The notes beneath the pieces were generated by a model. That model searched no databases and had not been told where the DNA came from. It was given only the letters and a program-made list of their open reading frames with translations. Of a stretch of DNA of 64,000 nucleotides, positions 1 to 11,330 are shown piece by piece (the first letter of the stretch is position 1; each line of letters opens with the position of its first letter). Source of the stretch: Carnegiea gigantea (lineage: Eukaryota > Streptophyta > Magnoliopsida > Caryophyllales > Cactaceae); contig JAKOGI010001348.1 of assembly GCA_029747015.1 (NCBI GenBank), forward strand, positions 62,001 to 126,000, in the 5' to 3' direction. The translations under genes were made by a program, and so were the position numbers.

Positions 1-234
1 AGAGATGTTCATATTATTTATTGTTTTGTCACTTTTTCTAAGTTAGTCAAATAAGGTGATTTTTTTTTGTTTAATCCTGTCAAAACCAGTTTCTAGTTTA
101 ATAAACTTAGTCTTAGTCCTTAATTGGCTGTTAGATTAGAAATTTTAATAATATAATTTCATAACCTATCTTTGGGGATCAACACCTGCAAGTACCACAA
201 CATTAAAAACCAAACACTTGCAGATTTTACAACT
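1..234 (+). repeat. 5' LTR of G1, 3' part only
   Basis: Bases 1-234 align with 9967-10196 (both begin AGAGATGTTCATATTATTT). The LTR end reads ACAACT here instead of ACAACA at the 3' copy, so the terminal CA has mutated. The LTR start lies upstream of the window. Confidence 0.9.
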
Positions 235-240
235 AGTTTT

Positions 241-258
241 TGGAGGCGTTGCGAGGGA
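241..258 (+). promoter_or_regulatory. Primer binding site of G1, tRNA-Asp type, degenerate
   Basis: TGGAGGCGTTGCGAGGGA sits six bases after the LTR end. It differs at four of 18 positions from TGGCGCCGTTGCCGGGGA, the complement of the plant tRNA-Asp 3' end (from memory). Spacing and position match the other two gypsy-type elements in this window. Confidence 0.75.
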
Positions 259-1321
259 TAAATTTGTGAAATTAGGTTGCGTCGAGTCGTAATTTAGTCA
301 ATTGAGTCATTTTTGTTTCGTTTCATATTTTCATTTTTGATTTCATTTGATTACTTGTTTAGATTTAGTAGTTTTAGTTTAGTTTAGATTTCTTTTGTTT
401 TTGGTTTTTTATTAGAGTTTTATTTTGATTTTTATTTTAGTTAATTTAATTCTATTTCAAGTGGTTATTTTCTACCAAAAAAAAAAAACTAGCAATTTGG
501 ATCAGGTGCAGGACAAAAGTAGAATTGGTAAAAATCAGCAATGCAAGTTTTTCTAGATTTTTAGTTTGTATTTGCATTTTTCAATGCTATTTTGTGCTTA
601 TTTTTTTGATGTGATATTTTTATCGGATTCCTAGGCAGTTTTAGAGTTTAGATGAATTTTTGTGAAATTTTTAGGCATTTTCAAAATTTTCAACAATTTT
701 CGGAAATAACTTTCTGTTTAGATTTTTCTGCACTGTTCTAGGATTCTGCGGAATTTTCTGTGTATAGTGCTCTAATTTTGAAATTTGATTTTCTATTTTG
801 ATTTTATTTTTTAGCTTTTGCCTGTGTAGGTTTTAATTTATTTTCTATCTTCCTTTAGTTTGTGTTTTCTGTCTTTGTTTTCTTGAAAGGGAGCCTTGGA
901 GCAACGATAAGGGTGTCTCCGTATGACCAAAAGGTCACGGATTCGAGCCTTAGAATCAGCCACTGACAAAGTCAGGTTAGGTTGCCTACAATTCACCCCT
1001 TGGGGTTCGGCCCTTCCCCGGACCCTGCGTGAATGCGGGATGCTTGTGCACCGGACTGCCATTTTTGTCCTTGTTTTCTTTTTAGGATTAGTTTACTTTC
1101 TACTTTAGTACTATGCCCAAAAAAAGGGGGAAAAAGTAAAAAAGGAAAAAAAGAAAAATACATAAAATATTTTGTGAGGATGTAGGATTCACATGACTAG
1201 TTGGGTTAGAGCCCTGAGAGCAATAGACTTGTTACGAGTGAGTCCAACCCTGAAGTTGAACCCAAACCTGAACCCAAGCTAAACTTGAATTGCAAGATAT
1301 GGCAAAGAGAGATCTTTCAAC
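259..1321 (+). other. G1 leader, non-coding, with SINE insertion
   Basis: T-rich and AG-rich sequence between the primer site and gag with no credible reading frame. An Au-like SINE interrupts it at 885-1065. The rest resembles the leader of the element at 53.8-55.0 kb in composition and in short T-rich words. Confidence 0.6.
870..1080 (+). mobile_element. Au-type SINE in the G1 leader, with ~15-bp target duplications
   Basis: The SINE body is about 885-1065. It has a tRNA-like B box (GGATTCGAGCC, about 939-949) and a 3' body with CCCTTCCCCGGACCCTGCGT and GTGCACCGGACTGCC, which I recognise as the Au SINE family of angiosperms; the A box is degenerate. Near-identical flanks, TGTCTTTGTTTTCTT at 870-884 and TGTCCTTGTTTTCTT at 1066-1080, are the expected target duplication, with a short T-rich tail before the right copy. 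It lies in the non-coding leader of the gypsy element, so it is younger than that insertion. Confidence 0.85.
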
Positions 1322-1950
1322 GATATTTTCTATCCTCCTATGACCACTTTGCCATCATGTTTTAATTTACCTTACCGAGGACCTAATGTGAACTTCGACT
1401 TAAGATCTCATTATACTCAAATGCTCCTTAAATTCACAGGTTCAGAAGAGGCATATTTGTTTTTGAGAGAATTTGAACAAGTGTATTCCATTATGCATTT
1501 CCTAATATTTTTGTTGATATGGTGCGAATGAAATTGATTCATTTTGCTTTAAAAGATTCTGCTAAATGATGGATGTATAGCTTGGCTGCTAATTCTGTTA
1601 CTTCTTGGAATGACTTTCTTAAGTTGTTTTTAAGAAAGTATTTTTCTAATATCAAGATTGTTAAGCTAAGGAATAAAATTAATCAATTTGTTCAACTAAA
1701 AAGGGAATCGTTTTTGAAATACTTGGATAGGTTTAAGAATTTGTTGGTCCAATGTCCCTAGCATGGTTTAGACCAAGTATGTTTCTACAAAATTGTTTAT
1801 GAAGGACTTAGCCAACAAACTAGAGCCATGTTAGAGTCCATGTGCCAGGATGGCTTTTTTTCTAAGAGTGCCACTGCTGTTCGGGAGTTTTTAGAGGACC
1901 CAGTTGAGAAGACCACGCAGTGGGAACCGTTAGAGATGACAATCTAAGTT
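1322..1950 (+). pseudogene. Broken gag of G1 (retrotransposon gag, PF03732-like)
   Basis: Translation in pieces gives the plant gypsy gag core: a stretch with NSVTSWNDFLKLFLRKYF (about 1590-1645), then KLRNKINQFVQLKRESFLKYLDRF in outline, then a region resembling the usual YEGLSQQTR segment near 1800. Gag would form the virus-like particle in the cytoplasm. The frame is cut by stops at about 1529, 1566 and 1759 and by frameshifts, so no full-length product is possible. The zinc knuckle follows separately at 2085-2126. Confidence 0.8.
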
Positions 1951-2084
1951 CCATGTTTGCTAGGGATGGGATGCATTATGTTTTTGATGTAAGTCACCTT
2001 CAGTCCAAGATTGCGGTTCTAGAAAATATGTTGACGGGGTTATCTATTCATACTCCCCAGGTTTCTTAGACTTCTGTGGTGTCT

Positions 2085-2126
2085 TGTTCACATTGTCAAG
2101 TCTTAGATCATTCATTGAGTGCATGT
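2085..2126 (+). pseudogene. CCHC zinc knuckle of G1 gag
   Basis: The codons read CSHCQVLDHSLSAC, a complete C-x2-C-x4-H-x4-C knuckle, the RNA-binding motif of retroelement nucleocapsid. All four metal ligands remain although the surrounding gag frame is broken. A related knuckle (CEYCDSSDHNTYAC) is at about 55.34 kb in the element at 52603-59426. Confidence 0.8.
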
Positions 2127-3040
2127 CCTTATTCTTCTCACTAGTTATCAACTGGACAGGATCAAGCGAGTACGGCTTTTCAGAGATCTAAGAATGACCC
2201 ATTTTTCCCTTACTACAACCCAGGGTTGAGAAATCACCTTAACGTTTCTTAGAATAGTGGACCAAATGATACAATCCCTAACTCCTAGCGTGGAGTGTTT
2301 CCTGGTAGCCACGCCCAGTCCATCTCCCATCCTTCCAATTCTTTCCAAAGATCAGCTTTTCAAGGTGTGCCCAATGCACCTAGACCTCTTCCTGTAGCTC
2401 AGGTTCAGCCTCCTCCTGGCTATACTGACATTGATAAGATTGAGAGGAGAATTAATAATAATGCGGAGATGATGATAAATGCTAATATGAAAAAAAAATA
2501 AAAATAATAACTGAACAGTTTTTCTAATTAACTTCATCTTCTAGGAAGTCAGGTTCTTTTTCTAGTCAGCCTAAGATGAACCCCAAGGGTTCTGCCTCAT
2601 CTTCTTCTAGAGTCAACCCTAATGAGTTTGTGAGGAAAGTAAATACAGTTATATCCTCTAGATCAGGTCAAGAGATTGATACCCAAGTAGAAAATTATAA
2701 TGAACTCTGCAAGTATCCTCACAGTTTCTTCCAAAATTTTTCTCCTTTTTCTTCTTCTCCAGAAACTAATTCATCTGATAAGTCAGGGGATGCTATTGAG
2801 GGTGTCCCTAGTGAATCCTCTAATCCTCTGCCTTCTGACTCACCTTTTGATAGAGAGGAGCCTAAGGAGAAAGATTCTATTGATTCAGTGGATCCTTGAA
2901 CTCCTAAGGATTCTTCTTCGCCTTCTTCTAAAGAGAGAGTTCATAAGCATTTACCTTCTTCCCCCCATAAGCTAAAAAATAAAGATCAAGTTCATATCAA
3001 AAGATAAGAGAGAATTTCTCTTAAGTTAAAATCAACATTT
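2127..3040 (+). pseudogene. gag-protease linker of G1, degraded
   Basis: Broken coding sequence rich in Ser, Pro and acidic residues (open pieces at 2295-2501 and 2576-2899). This fits the low-complexity linker between nucleocapsid and protease in this class of element. No catalytic motif is seen. Confidence 0.55.
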
Positions 3041-3042
3041 CT

Positions 3043-3672
3043 TTGCTCGATGCTATTCAGCAGATGCCTCCATATACTAGACTTTTAAAAGACCTGTGTA
3101 CCACTAAAAGAGCTACTAGTGTTACTAAGAAGGCTTTCTTACCCTCTGGCACTAGTTCTATTATTTCTCATCAGATCCTAGTGTTGCCTACTATTTCTAT
3201 AGTCATGGGGGATCAACTTAGTCACAAAGCTTTGCTTGACCTAGGGATCGGTGTCAATTTGATACCCTTCACTGAATTTGAGAGGTTAGGGTTAGGTGAG
3301 CTGAGACCTTCCAAGATGGTCATTTAGCTAGTTGATAGAATGATCAGGTTACCTAGAAGTGTAGTTGAGAATATGTTGATTAGGATGGATGAATTTATTT
3401 ACCCTGTGGATTTTGTTGTGATTAAAATTGATAAGGTGGTTGGCATCGCTAGTCAAGTCCCTATGACTCTAGGACATCCTTCCTTGACCACTGCCAATGC
3501 CATGATTAATTGCAGAAATGGCATAATGAGACTATATTTTAGAAAAATGGCCCTAGAATTAAATATGTTTAATTGCAAAGATAGCCTTCTGGTTTTGATG
3601 ATGAGGAGTTTTCTACTCTTAACTGAGTGGAAGATTTTGTGTTTGATGATGAGTCTGATGACTTTTTACTAG
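3043..3672 (+). pseudogene. Retropepsin-like aspartic protease of G1
   Basis: The frame at 3043-3327 contains ALLDLGIGVNLIPF, the D-[ST]-G type active-site loop of plant gypsy proteases written as D-L-G, with the Asp codon at 3238-3240. It continues after an in-frame stop at 3325-3327 into a segment with a YPVDFVV word, as usual downstream of the loop. The enzyme would cleave the gag-pol polyprotein. The stop and later frame damage inactivate it. Confidence 0.8.
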
Positions 3673-3989
3673 CTAAGTATGAGTCCTTCCTTATTGATGA
3701 TGAACATAAATATGATGTGTTTGAATTTGATGACTTGTTCCCTTCTACTGACTAGCTGATTGCTTTTGTTGTTGAGTCTGTTCCCCAACCTGCTTATATT
3801 GAATTGAAACCTCTTCTTAACTCTTTTAAGTACTAATTCCTATGACGTGATGAATCCTTACCAATAATTATTGCTTCTGATTTAAACAGGGACCAAGAGG
3901 AAAAACTGCTTTCTTACTTAAAGACAACAAGGAAGGCATAGGTTGGACTTTGGGGTATATTAAGGGTATAAATCCCTTTCATTGTGCAG

Positions 3990-4798
3990 CATGTAATCCA
4001 TTTAGAGGATAATTTTAAGCCCTACTAAGACCATCAAAGGCGTTTAAACCGACCTTACAGGAAGTAGTTAGGAAGGAAGTGATTAAGTGGTTAGACAATC
4101 GGATTATTTATCTCATTTTTAATAGTGAATGGGTTAGTCATATTCAAGTTGTTTCAAAGAAAACCGGTATTACTGTGCTTAGGAACAATAAGAATGAGTT
4201 AGTCCCCACTCGAGTCCAATCTAGGTGGCGTATTTGTATTGACTATAGAAAATTGAAAGCTACTACTAGAAAAGACCATTTTCCCGTTCCCTTCCTTTAC
4301 CAGATGTTAGAGAGGTTGGCTGGACATTCATTCTATTACTTTTTAGATGAATATTCTAGCTCCATCCAGGTCTCTATTGCTCTAGAGGATAAGGAGAAGA
4401 CTATTTTCATCTGTCTATTTGGGACATATGCCTTTAGGAGAATGTCTTTCAGACTGTGTAATGCCACTACTACCTTTCAGATGTACATGATTTCTATTTT
4501 CTCAGATTTAGTTAAACAGTGCATGGAAATCTTCATAGATCACTTTTCTATGTTTAGGTCTTCCTCTGATTATCATTTGTCTAATCTGGAAAACGTGTTA
4601 CAAAGGCATAGAGAGAAAAATCTAATTTTGAACAAGGAGAAATATCATTTCATGGTGAAAAAGGAGATAGCCTTAGGCCACATTATTGTTAGAGATGGAA
4701 TTGAAGTAGATAAGGTTAAGACTGACTTGATTGTTAGTCTTTCCCCTCCAACTTATGTGAAAGAGGTGAGATCTTTTCTTGGACATGCTAGTTTCTAA
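3990..4798 (+). pseudogene. Reverse transcriptase of G1 with altered catalytic motif
   Basis: The 239-codon open frame at 4079-4798 covers much of the RT: RICIDYRKLKATTRKDHFPVP, then FLDEYSS (first catalytic Asp kept), then a FRRMSFRLCNATTTFQ segment, and an LGHIIV...GIEVDKVK thumb boundary. The motif equivalent to YxDD reads IFIDHFSMF: GAT at 4538-4540 is kept, but the second Asp is CAC (His) at 4541-4543. Loss of that metal ligand should abolish polymerase activity. Upstream RT sequence at 3990-4078 is out of frame and has a stop. The frame ends at the palm-thumb boundary (LGHASF). Confidence 0.88.
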
Positions 4799-4949
4799 CT
4801 TTGTTTCATTAAGAACTTTAGAAAGATAGCTAACCCTTAGACTAATCTTTTACCTAAGGATGTGTCGTTTCACTTCTTTGAGGAGTGTCTTGAGGCATTT
4901 ACTAAACTTACTAAAGACTTAAGCTCTTCTCTTGTTCTTCATCCTCCCA

Positions 4950-5325
4950 TCTGAGGAGACCTTTTGAATTAATGTGTGACGTATCTAATTGTGCTATTAG
5001 GGTTATTTTCAAACAATGAGTTGATAAGAAGCCCCATGTCATTTATTATGCTGGTCACACTCTAAATGATGCCCAACTAAATTATACTATCATTGAGAAA
5101 GAATTTTTAGATGTGATCTTTGATTTTGAAAAGTTTAGACCTTATTTGATTGGGTCTCATGCGATTGTTTATATTGATCATTCTGATCTTAAGCACCTTT
5201 TTTCTAAGAAGGATACTAAGCCTAGACTTGTGAGGTGAATCTTACTTCTACAAGAATTCGATAGTGAGATTAGGGACAAGAAAGGTTCTGAGAACCTTAT
5301 TGCTGACTATTTGTCTAGGATTCTC
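4950..5325 (+). pseudogene. RNase H domain of G1
   Basis: Broken translation shows FELMCDVSNCAI (first acidic residue), YTIIEKEFLDVIFDFEKFRP (Glu), AIVYIDHSDLKHLF (Asp) and NLIADYLSRI (last Asp), the order and spacing of Ty3/gypsy RNase H, which removes the RNA template strand. The four acidic positions persist, but stops at about 5020 and 5236 interrupt the frame. Confidence 0.82.
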
Positions 5326-6600
5326 TGTGATAAAGAGCATGACTTCAGTATTTCTAAGTGCTTCCCTAATGACCAATTGTATGCAGTCCACCTTGACCCT
5401 TGGTATGCTAACATTGTAAACTACCTAGTGTCTGGTAGGATTCCGAAGGGATGGATTAAGAATGATAGAGAAAGGTTCTTCGACCTCCTGAAAGTATTAT
5501 TCTGACTAAGTCTTTAGAAGGTGTATTTCCAATCATGAGGTTAGGAGTGTCCTTTCATTCTATCATGACCAAGCATGTGGGGGGGCATTTTAGTAGGAGA
5601 AAGACAACATCCAAAGTCCTGCAATGTGATTTCTATTGGCCACCCTTGTTTAGGGATGCTTTTGAATACTATAAGAGTTGCACTAGGTGCTAGCAGTTGG
5701 GCAGGATGAGCAAAAGAGATATGATGTCACTTAATCTCATCATTATGGTGGAGATTTTTGATGTTTGGGGTATAGATTTTATGGGACCATTTTCATCTTC
5801 TTTTGAGAATGAGTATATCTTACTAGCAGTGGACTATGTTTCTAAACGGGTAAAGGTTTTCCCTACTAGGACCAATGACGCTGAAGCAATTGTGAAGTTC
5901 CTTAGGGAGAACATATTTGCTAGACTTGGCATGCCCTCATTAGTGATTAAAGTACCCACTTCACTAATAGATATTTTGATGCCTTGTTGAGGAGGTACTC
6001 CATAGTCTATAAACTTTCTACCCCATATCATTCTCAAACCAATTGCTAGGTTGAAGTGTCCAATAGGCAAATTAAGAAGATTCTAGAAAAGACTGTGACC
6101 AGGAATAGAGAAGATTGGGCTAACAAGCTTGTAGATGCTTTATGGGCTTATAGGACGACTTTCAAGACACCCTTGGATATGTCACCTTATAGGGTTGTTT
6201 ATGGTAAGTCTTGTCATCTGTCTATTGAGATAGAGCATACAACTTGGTGGGCCATCAAGATGCTTAATTATGACTTGACTCAGGCTGATGAGAAGAGGAG
6301 ACTACAATGAGTAAGTTAGAAGATATAAGAGCTTAGGCTTATGACAGTGTTCGATTTATAAAGTGAGGGCTAAACTGTTTCATGATAAACATATCCTTAG
6401 GAAAGAGATTGGCCCAGTAATGAAAGTGCTCTTGATTCTCAGCTTCATTTGTTTCCAGGAAAATTAAGGTTTTATTAGACGGGTCCCTATATTGTTTCAC
6501 GTCTTATTCCCTATGATGCAGTTGAAATACAGGAACTTGAAAGTGGTGCCAAGTTTAAGGTGAATGGTTAGAGCTTGGAATAGTTTTTGGAGCTGTCGAG
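5326..6600 (+). pseudogene. Integrase of G1, broken
   Basis: An HHCC-type zinc-binding region is recognisable at about 5550-5695 (KTTSKVLQCDFYWPPLFRD followed by CTRC). The core begins with WGIDFMGPF (first catalytic Asp, about 5766) and an [10 protein letters not shown] word. The second Asp region is damaged by a frameshift near 5960. The Glu region ([12 protein letters not shown], about 6050) leads into an open frame at 6056-6310 with [17 protein letters not shown] and the [12 protein letters not shown] motif. A C-terminal LFPGKLR word is near 6455. The product would insert element cDNA into chromosomes; here it is inactive. Confidence 0.85.
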
Positions 6601-8536
6601 CATAGAAGATGTGGAGTCTCTGATACTCCGCGAGCTGATTTCTAGTCAGTGATGTGCTACTAAGATAGCTTAGGCGTATTCTGCACCTGGCCTAGTTTGA
6701 TTAGATTTCTGTCTCTTTTTTGCTTTTTTTTAAATTTTCTTTTGTATATTTGGATGCTTTTCCTTTTATTTCTCTTATGTGTATACGTTTATATATTTGA
6801 ATTATAGTCGTGTCCCTTTTTTTTTTAGTCTTGCTTTTCTTTTTCTATTTTTATTATTCTTTTCGTTGTTTTTTTTTTTTTCCTTTCACATCCAATGAGG
6901 ACTTGTCTGATTTAAATGTATGGGTGGGAAAACTATGTTTCAAAAACACCAAAAAAAGGGAAAATTTTATAAATTCAAAAAGATTTTTTATTTTGTTTTG
7001 TTTTTGAGAAATATATATTCCATTCCGATTTAATATGTTCTCTTATACCTTAGTATTATATTGTGTATAGATATGGTATGCATGATAGAACTTAGTCCTA
7101 AGTATGATATTTGTATATAATCCTAACCTCTGACATTTTTCAACGTAAGCTTGACTATGGTAGAAGAACAAATGAGATTTTGTACCTTAAAGACTAATTC
7201 ATCATTTTTAGTCTCATATGTTTCTTTCATGTGTGTCTCTTCCATGATTACATCTCTAGAACTTGCTTAATTCTCTTCAAAGCCACATTTAGCATGTGCA
7301 TTATGGTAACATGATAGAAGCATTCATTTGATTTGTGAGCTATAGCCAAATTGCCATTCTGATGTAAATGATTTACTCTTTGCTAACCCTTTGAGCCTTG
7401 ACCGTTTTCATTTGTTGTGAACCCTTTATTTTATCCCTTGGCCTAAACGCATTTCCCAACCCTAAGTAATACTAGTGGAGCAACACTTCAATATTGGATG
7501 CCGGGTACCTTTTGGGTGTTTCATGTAATCGGTAGTTGATTTTGGCTATAAGGGTGGTGATTTATTATGACCATTTGGGAATTGAGTTTTTATTTTCGTG
7601 CATGCCATTCATTTTCTTGATGGAAAAAAAATGAAGAAGAAAAGGAAAAAAAGGGAAAATTTTGGAGAAAAAAAGGTCAAAAAAATCTTAAAAGTTGAAA
7701 TTGAAAAGTTGTTGTGAATAAGAGTTTTTGGCATGCTTGTGTATACTTGATCTTCAATATTTTAACTCATTTCCAATTGTTGCTTTTGAAGGGTTTATTC
7801 TTATTTTGTTTTGGGAGAATGTGTGATTATTATGGTTGGTTGAAGTGTTGAGTTGCTCATTACCTACTTAGTTTCTAGCTCCTCATTTTCCAAATTGATT
7901 GTCTCTCTCCTAACCTTAACCTTTATCCCTATTACAACCCGGTAAAAGTCCACTTGATTATCATCTTGCATTTTGCATTTTAGTGGCAGAGAACTGAGAA
8001 TCTTAGGAAGCTTATGGTAGGTAGCGTGAATGGAAGATGAGTTGAGTGAACCTTATCAAATCTTAAACACATGAGCAGGAGTGTTCCACATAACCCTAAA
8101 GTGAGGTTCTACCAATCAGGGTTGCACATATTTTCTAAGTAGAATGAAAGATTGTCTATAGATGTCATCAGTGGGGATCAAGAATTTCTTGATGTGTACA
8201 TTATATTTATATATGATCCAATGCTTAGATTATTTGAGTGATGGTTGGTTGGAATGTCTGCATATTTTTCTGCAGTGTTGTACATAGAGTTTTTTTTTTG
8301 GGGGGAAAAACCCCCGAAAAAGAATTTTGATTTTTTGTTTTCTTTTAATAGATTTTGTGGATAAAGCCTCTACAAACCCTCACAAAATATTACTCGTCCA
8401 CTAGGGGATCCTAGGGGTTTAAAAGACTTATTACACATGCTAAGTGCAACTATAAATCTTACGAAAGTGAGCTAAGATTTTATTTTCTTTTTCTAGGATT
8501 TTTAATTTCATTTTATTCGAGGCCGAGCAAAACTTA
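6601..8536 (+). other. 3' non-coding region of G1
   Basis: About 1.9 kb without a credible gene. It holds T-tracts, a motif CCAATGAGGACTTGTCTGAT followed by a G-rich tract (about 6892-6935), and an AT-rich domain. The motif recurs at the same place in the other gypsy-type elements (see findings). No env-like frame is visible. Confidence 0.65.
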
Positions 8537-8544
8537 GGTGTGGG
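8537..8544 (+). promoter_or_regulatory. Polypurine-type tract of G1
   Basis: GGTGTGGG lies directly before the 3' LTR start at 8545, after a GAGGCCGAGCAAAACTTA word that recurs (GAGGACGAGCAAAACTTA) before the 3' LTR at 57816. This would prime plus-strand DNA synthesis. Confidence 0.7.
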
Positions 8545-10196
8545 TGCTCAACCTCAAATTATGTTAATTTATACCCTTTTATTATCTGTTATTTACTCAT
8601 AATAAATCACTAAATTAGAATTTTAATAATGTTTCGATTTATTTTGTATGAATTGGAAAAACCTGGAACAATAAATAAATTAGCTCAAACAAGATCAAGT
8701 TTTAGATCAAGCTTAGCAAAGGAAGAAGGAAAGGAAAAGAAGATGTTGTGCCCAACGGCCCATTACCACGCACAGCTCAACCCAACGGTCCAGTGACCCA
8801 GCCGCCCTCCTCTTCTGTCAACTTGTTCTCTCCTCTTTGAGCCTAGACTTCCATTTTTCACGCACAGCCCGGTATGCCTAGCCTAGTCCCAAGGCCAGTT
8901 TTTCGTTCAGCCTTTCCCAGCAGAATGGGCTTGTCTGTTCCTTTTGTTTTGCTTGGCCCAGCGCCTTCTTCCGCTATAAGGTAGGCCTGTTCTTTCAGTT
9001 TCTAGCCACGGCCCAATCCCTCATTTGACATCCCACGTACGTGGCACATGATTAGAAGCCCTCCCTCACTTACTGTTCGCACGCGGAACGCACATTACCA
9101 CTGTTCCCCCTTATTCTTTCTCTCACCTATTCTGAACCCATCAAACCTGAGCTTTGCTGCTTCATCTTCTCCTAAAGATTCCATGGCCTTTTCCTCTCTC
9201 TCTCTCTCTCTCTCTGTCTCCCCTCCTTCATTCACTTCATTAATTCTCCCATGAATTCCAGTTGTCACCCATCATTTCCATCATCATCACCATCAAGAAT
9301 ACAACAGTTACAAGGAGCTCAATGGAAGAATTAATTGCAGTAATGAAGGCTTGAATTTGGGCCTGGAAATGGACGATAAAATCAATGGCAAGGTTGAATC
9401 AAGAGGGGGCATCATAGCAGAGATTAGAGTAGAATTACCAATTCTTAATTTTTCTTTTTTTCGTTTCCACTTTTGTTTTACTCCGTTCAAATTTAGTTCA
9501 AATTCTCAAAAAAATTAATGTAACGAAATTGTGGGCTTCCGAATTTGAGTAAGGATTTTGGTTTGGCATTGACTTAAGCATTGATCGGTTCAAATTGATG
9601 TTCCATTCCTCTCTGTTTTGATTTACTATGCATACGTAAATTTTAGGTTTTAGGCGTGGTTGTTCTATTCTTACATCTGATCTGCTATGGCAATTCCCCT
9701 TATTTTGTTGTTTTTTGGACTTTGCTGGCTGGAGGATGGAAATTTCGTTTGGAGTTGCCATTATTGCACAACTGAAGTTCGTCTGTGGGTTTCTTTGCTT
9801 CAGTTGAGACATTTTCAACAAGCAATTGACAAGAACATGAAAAATGATCTGGCTAGGGGTTTGTTATTAGTGATTCATCTTGTTTTTTTTTTTTATTTTG
9901 ATTTCTTTTTTTTTAATTTTTATCTTTAGTTGTTACTACTTATGACTTTTCTTTATTAGTTGTAAAGAGATGTTCATATTATTTGTTGTTTTGTCACTGT
10001 TTCCAAGTTAGTCAAATAAGATGATTTTTTGTGTTTTATTTGGCCAAAGCTAGTGTCTAGTTTAATAAACTTAGTCTCAGTCCTTAATTGTCTGTTTGAT
10101 TAGAAATTTTAGCAATCTAATTTCATAAGCTATCTCTGAGGATCGACACCCAAGTTCTACAATGAAAAAAAATGTACACTTACAAATTTTACAACA
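8545..10196 (+). repeat. 3' LTR of G1 (about 1652 bp)
   Basis: Begins TGCTCAACCTC and ends ACAACA, i.e. TG...CA. Its last 230 bases match window positions 1-234. Its first 100 bases are close to the LTR starts at 52603 and 57816, so the LTR families are related. It includes a CT microsatellite at about 9193-9217. The open frames inside it are chance frames. Confidence 0.88.
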
Positions 10197-10662
10197 GGAG
10201 GGGTTAATTAAAGTTCTTCTAATTCCACAAATGTCAAGGATAAGTATAAGTTTCAATAGGCAACAAAGTGTCTTGAGGGCTTAGGGAAGGGAATTAGAAG
10301 CTTGAAAAGAACAATATCTATTGCCAACATAAGTTGCCTTGGGGGGTGTTAAAAATACATACTAAAATGTCTAAACTATAAACTACAGAGAAGCACACAA
10401 AACTTGATAAAGTAGCATCCAACAAGCTCCAACTCATACGTCATCTAATGGAACCATTTACTCATCTATGGCAATTGTAGGTTGATCCAACGTCAAGTCA
10501 TGCAAACCTAAAATTAAAATTCACAAAAAATTTGTTTAGGATTACACATATAATAATAAGAGCAATGAAATCAATAAATAAATACATAAATACAAGTATA
10601 ACAAGAACACAAAAGCTTATTATTCTCCAAATCCTCCAATTCAAGAAAGCTCTCTTCCAACA
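10197..10662. other. Stretch between G1 and the hAT remnant, nothing recognised
   Basis: AT-rich, no gene, no inverted ends found. It may be the 3' flank of the hAT element, but the expected hAT terminus is not seen here. It may have been removed or displaced by the G1 insertion. Confidence 0.4.
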
Positions 10663-10968
10663 TTAGGAGGTCATGTGACTTGTGTAATCAATCTTATCCA
10701 CAAATGATCTTTCCAAATCAAGCACATCTCGGGCCACCATGGTGAGAATAGGATATCGCTTTTTGTGATCTTTCCAAAATTGTAAAATCTCAAATGTCTC
10801 ATCATTTTGCTCACATTCATCACACAAGTATTTGTCAACCTCACTTTCTAGAGTTCCCTTTTCTTTCTTGTACTTCGTACTCAAAAGTTGATTCACATCC
10901 AACACGGCCTCATTACAAGGAACACTAAAAGCCAAAGGAGTACTAACACAACTCGATCCTTTTATTTT
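10663..10968 (-). pseudogene. hAT transposase remnant, C-terminal dimerisation region (piece 3)
   Basis: The minus frame reads SEVDKYLCDECEQNDETFEI then LQFWKDHKKRYPILTMVARD, the start of the hAT C-terminal dimerisation domain (Dimer_Tnp_hAT, RICESLEEPER-like proteins). After VARDV the expected Ser-rich ASES-type motif is missing and the frame stops, so the C-terminus is lost or diverged. Upstream on the minus strand the frame is cut by the copia element at 10969; it resumes at 18365 with a matching hAT segment. Transposases of this family bind element ends and catalyse cut-and-paste; this copy is dead. Confidence 0.82.
10964..10968. repeat. Left target duplication of the copia element (ATTTT)
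   Basis: ATTTT precedes the LTR at 10969, and ATTTC follows the other LTR at 18360-18364: a four-of-five match, as expected for an aged insertion. Confidence 0.6.
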
Positions 10969-11318
10969 TGTTGGAAATGTAAAGACTTACCTTAATGCGG
11001 AAACATTGCCCGGATTTCACCTGTTGAGTGCTACCCAAGAACATGGTGGCTCCTAGAGTCACCAGTGAGGTTCACACCCCAAACCCAAATCTCTATGATG
11101 GCTAGATTTAGTGTGAGGGACAGGGCAGAAAGAGTATTGTACTAGGAATGCTAGTTTCTCAATTGTATCAATTCCTTATCTGTTTATCCCCTTTTTATAA
11201 CAGCACATAGCTTTGTGACAGAAATAGGGAATTAATATGGCTTATTAATACTGAATTAATCGCCTTATAACTGCTATATTAATGGAAGATTATGGTGACT
11301 GTTATTCTTCGATCAGCA
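10969..11318 (-). repeat. 3' LTR of copia element (350 bp)
   Basis: Plus-strand text runs TGTTGGAAATG to GATCAGCA (TG...CA). It matches 18000-18359 across its length except a 10-bp gap near the end and scattered substitutions. Confidence 0.93.
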
Positions 11319-11330
11319 GCTCCCCCTTGA
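11319..11330 (-). promoter_or_regulatory. Polypurine tract of copia element
   Basis: On the minus strand TCAAGGGGGAGC lies immediately before the 3' LTR, a typical copia plus-strand primer. Confidence 0.85.

Larger units (their letters stand above)
1..10196 (+). mobile_element. Decayed Ty3/gypsy LTR retrotransposon, Athila/Tat-like (element G1)
   Basis: The first 234 bases match the last part of a 1.65-kb repeat at 8545-10196 in the same orientation, so these are the two LTRs; most of the 5' LTR lies outside the window. Between them are a tRNA-Asp-type primer site, gag, aspartic protease, reverse transcriptase, RNase H and integrase remnants in the Ty3/gypsy order, then about 1.9 kb of non-coding DNA and a purine tract. 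The tRNA-Asp primer site and long 3' non-coding region suggest the Athila/Tat group (family knowledge). All coding parts are broken by stops and frameshifts. The 5' target duplication cannot be seen. Confidence 0.9.

Noticed and set aside
900..1065. tRNA gene
   Set aside because: The B box is good but the A box is degenerate and the body matches the Au SINE, not a tRNA cloverleaf.
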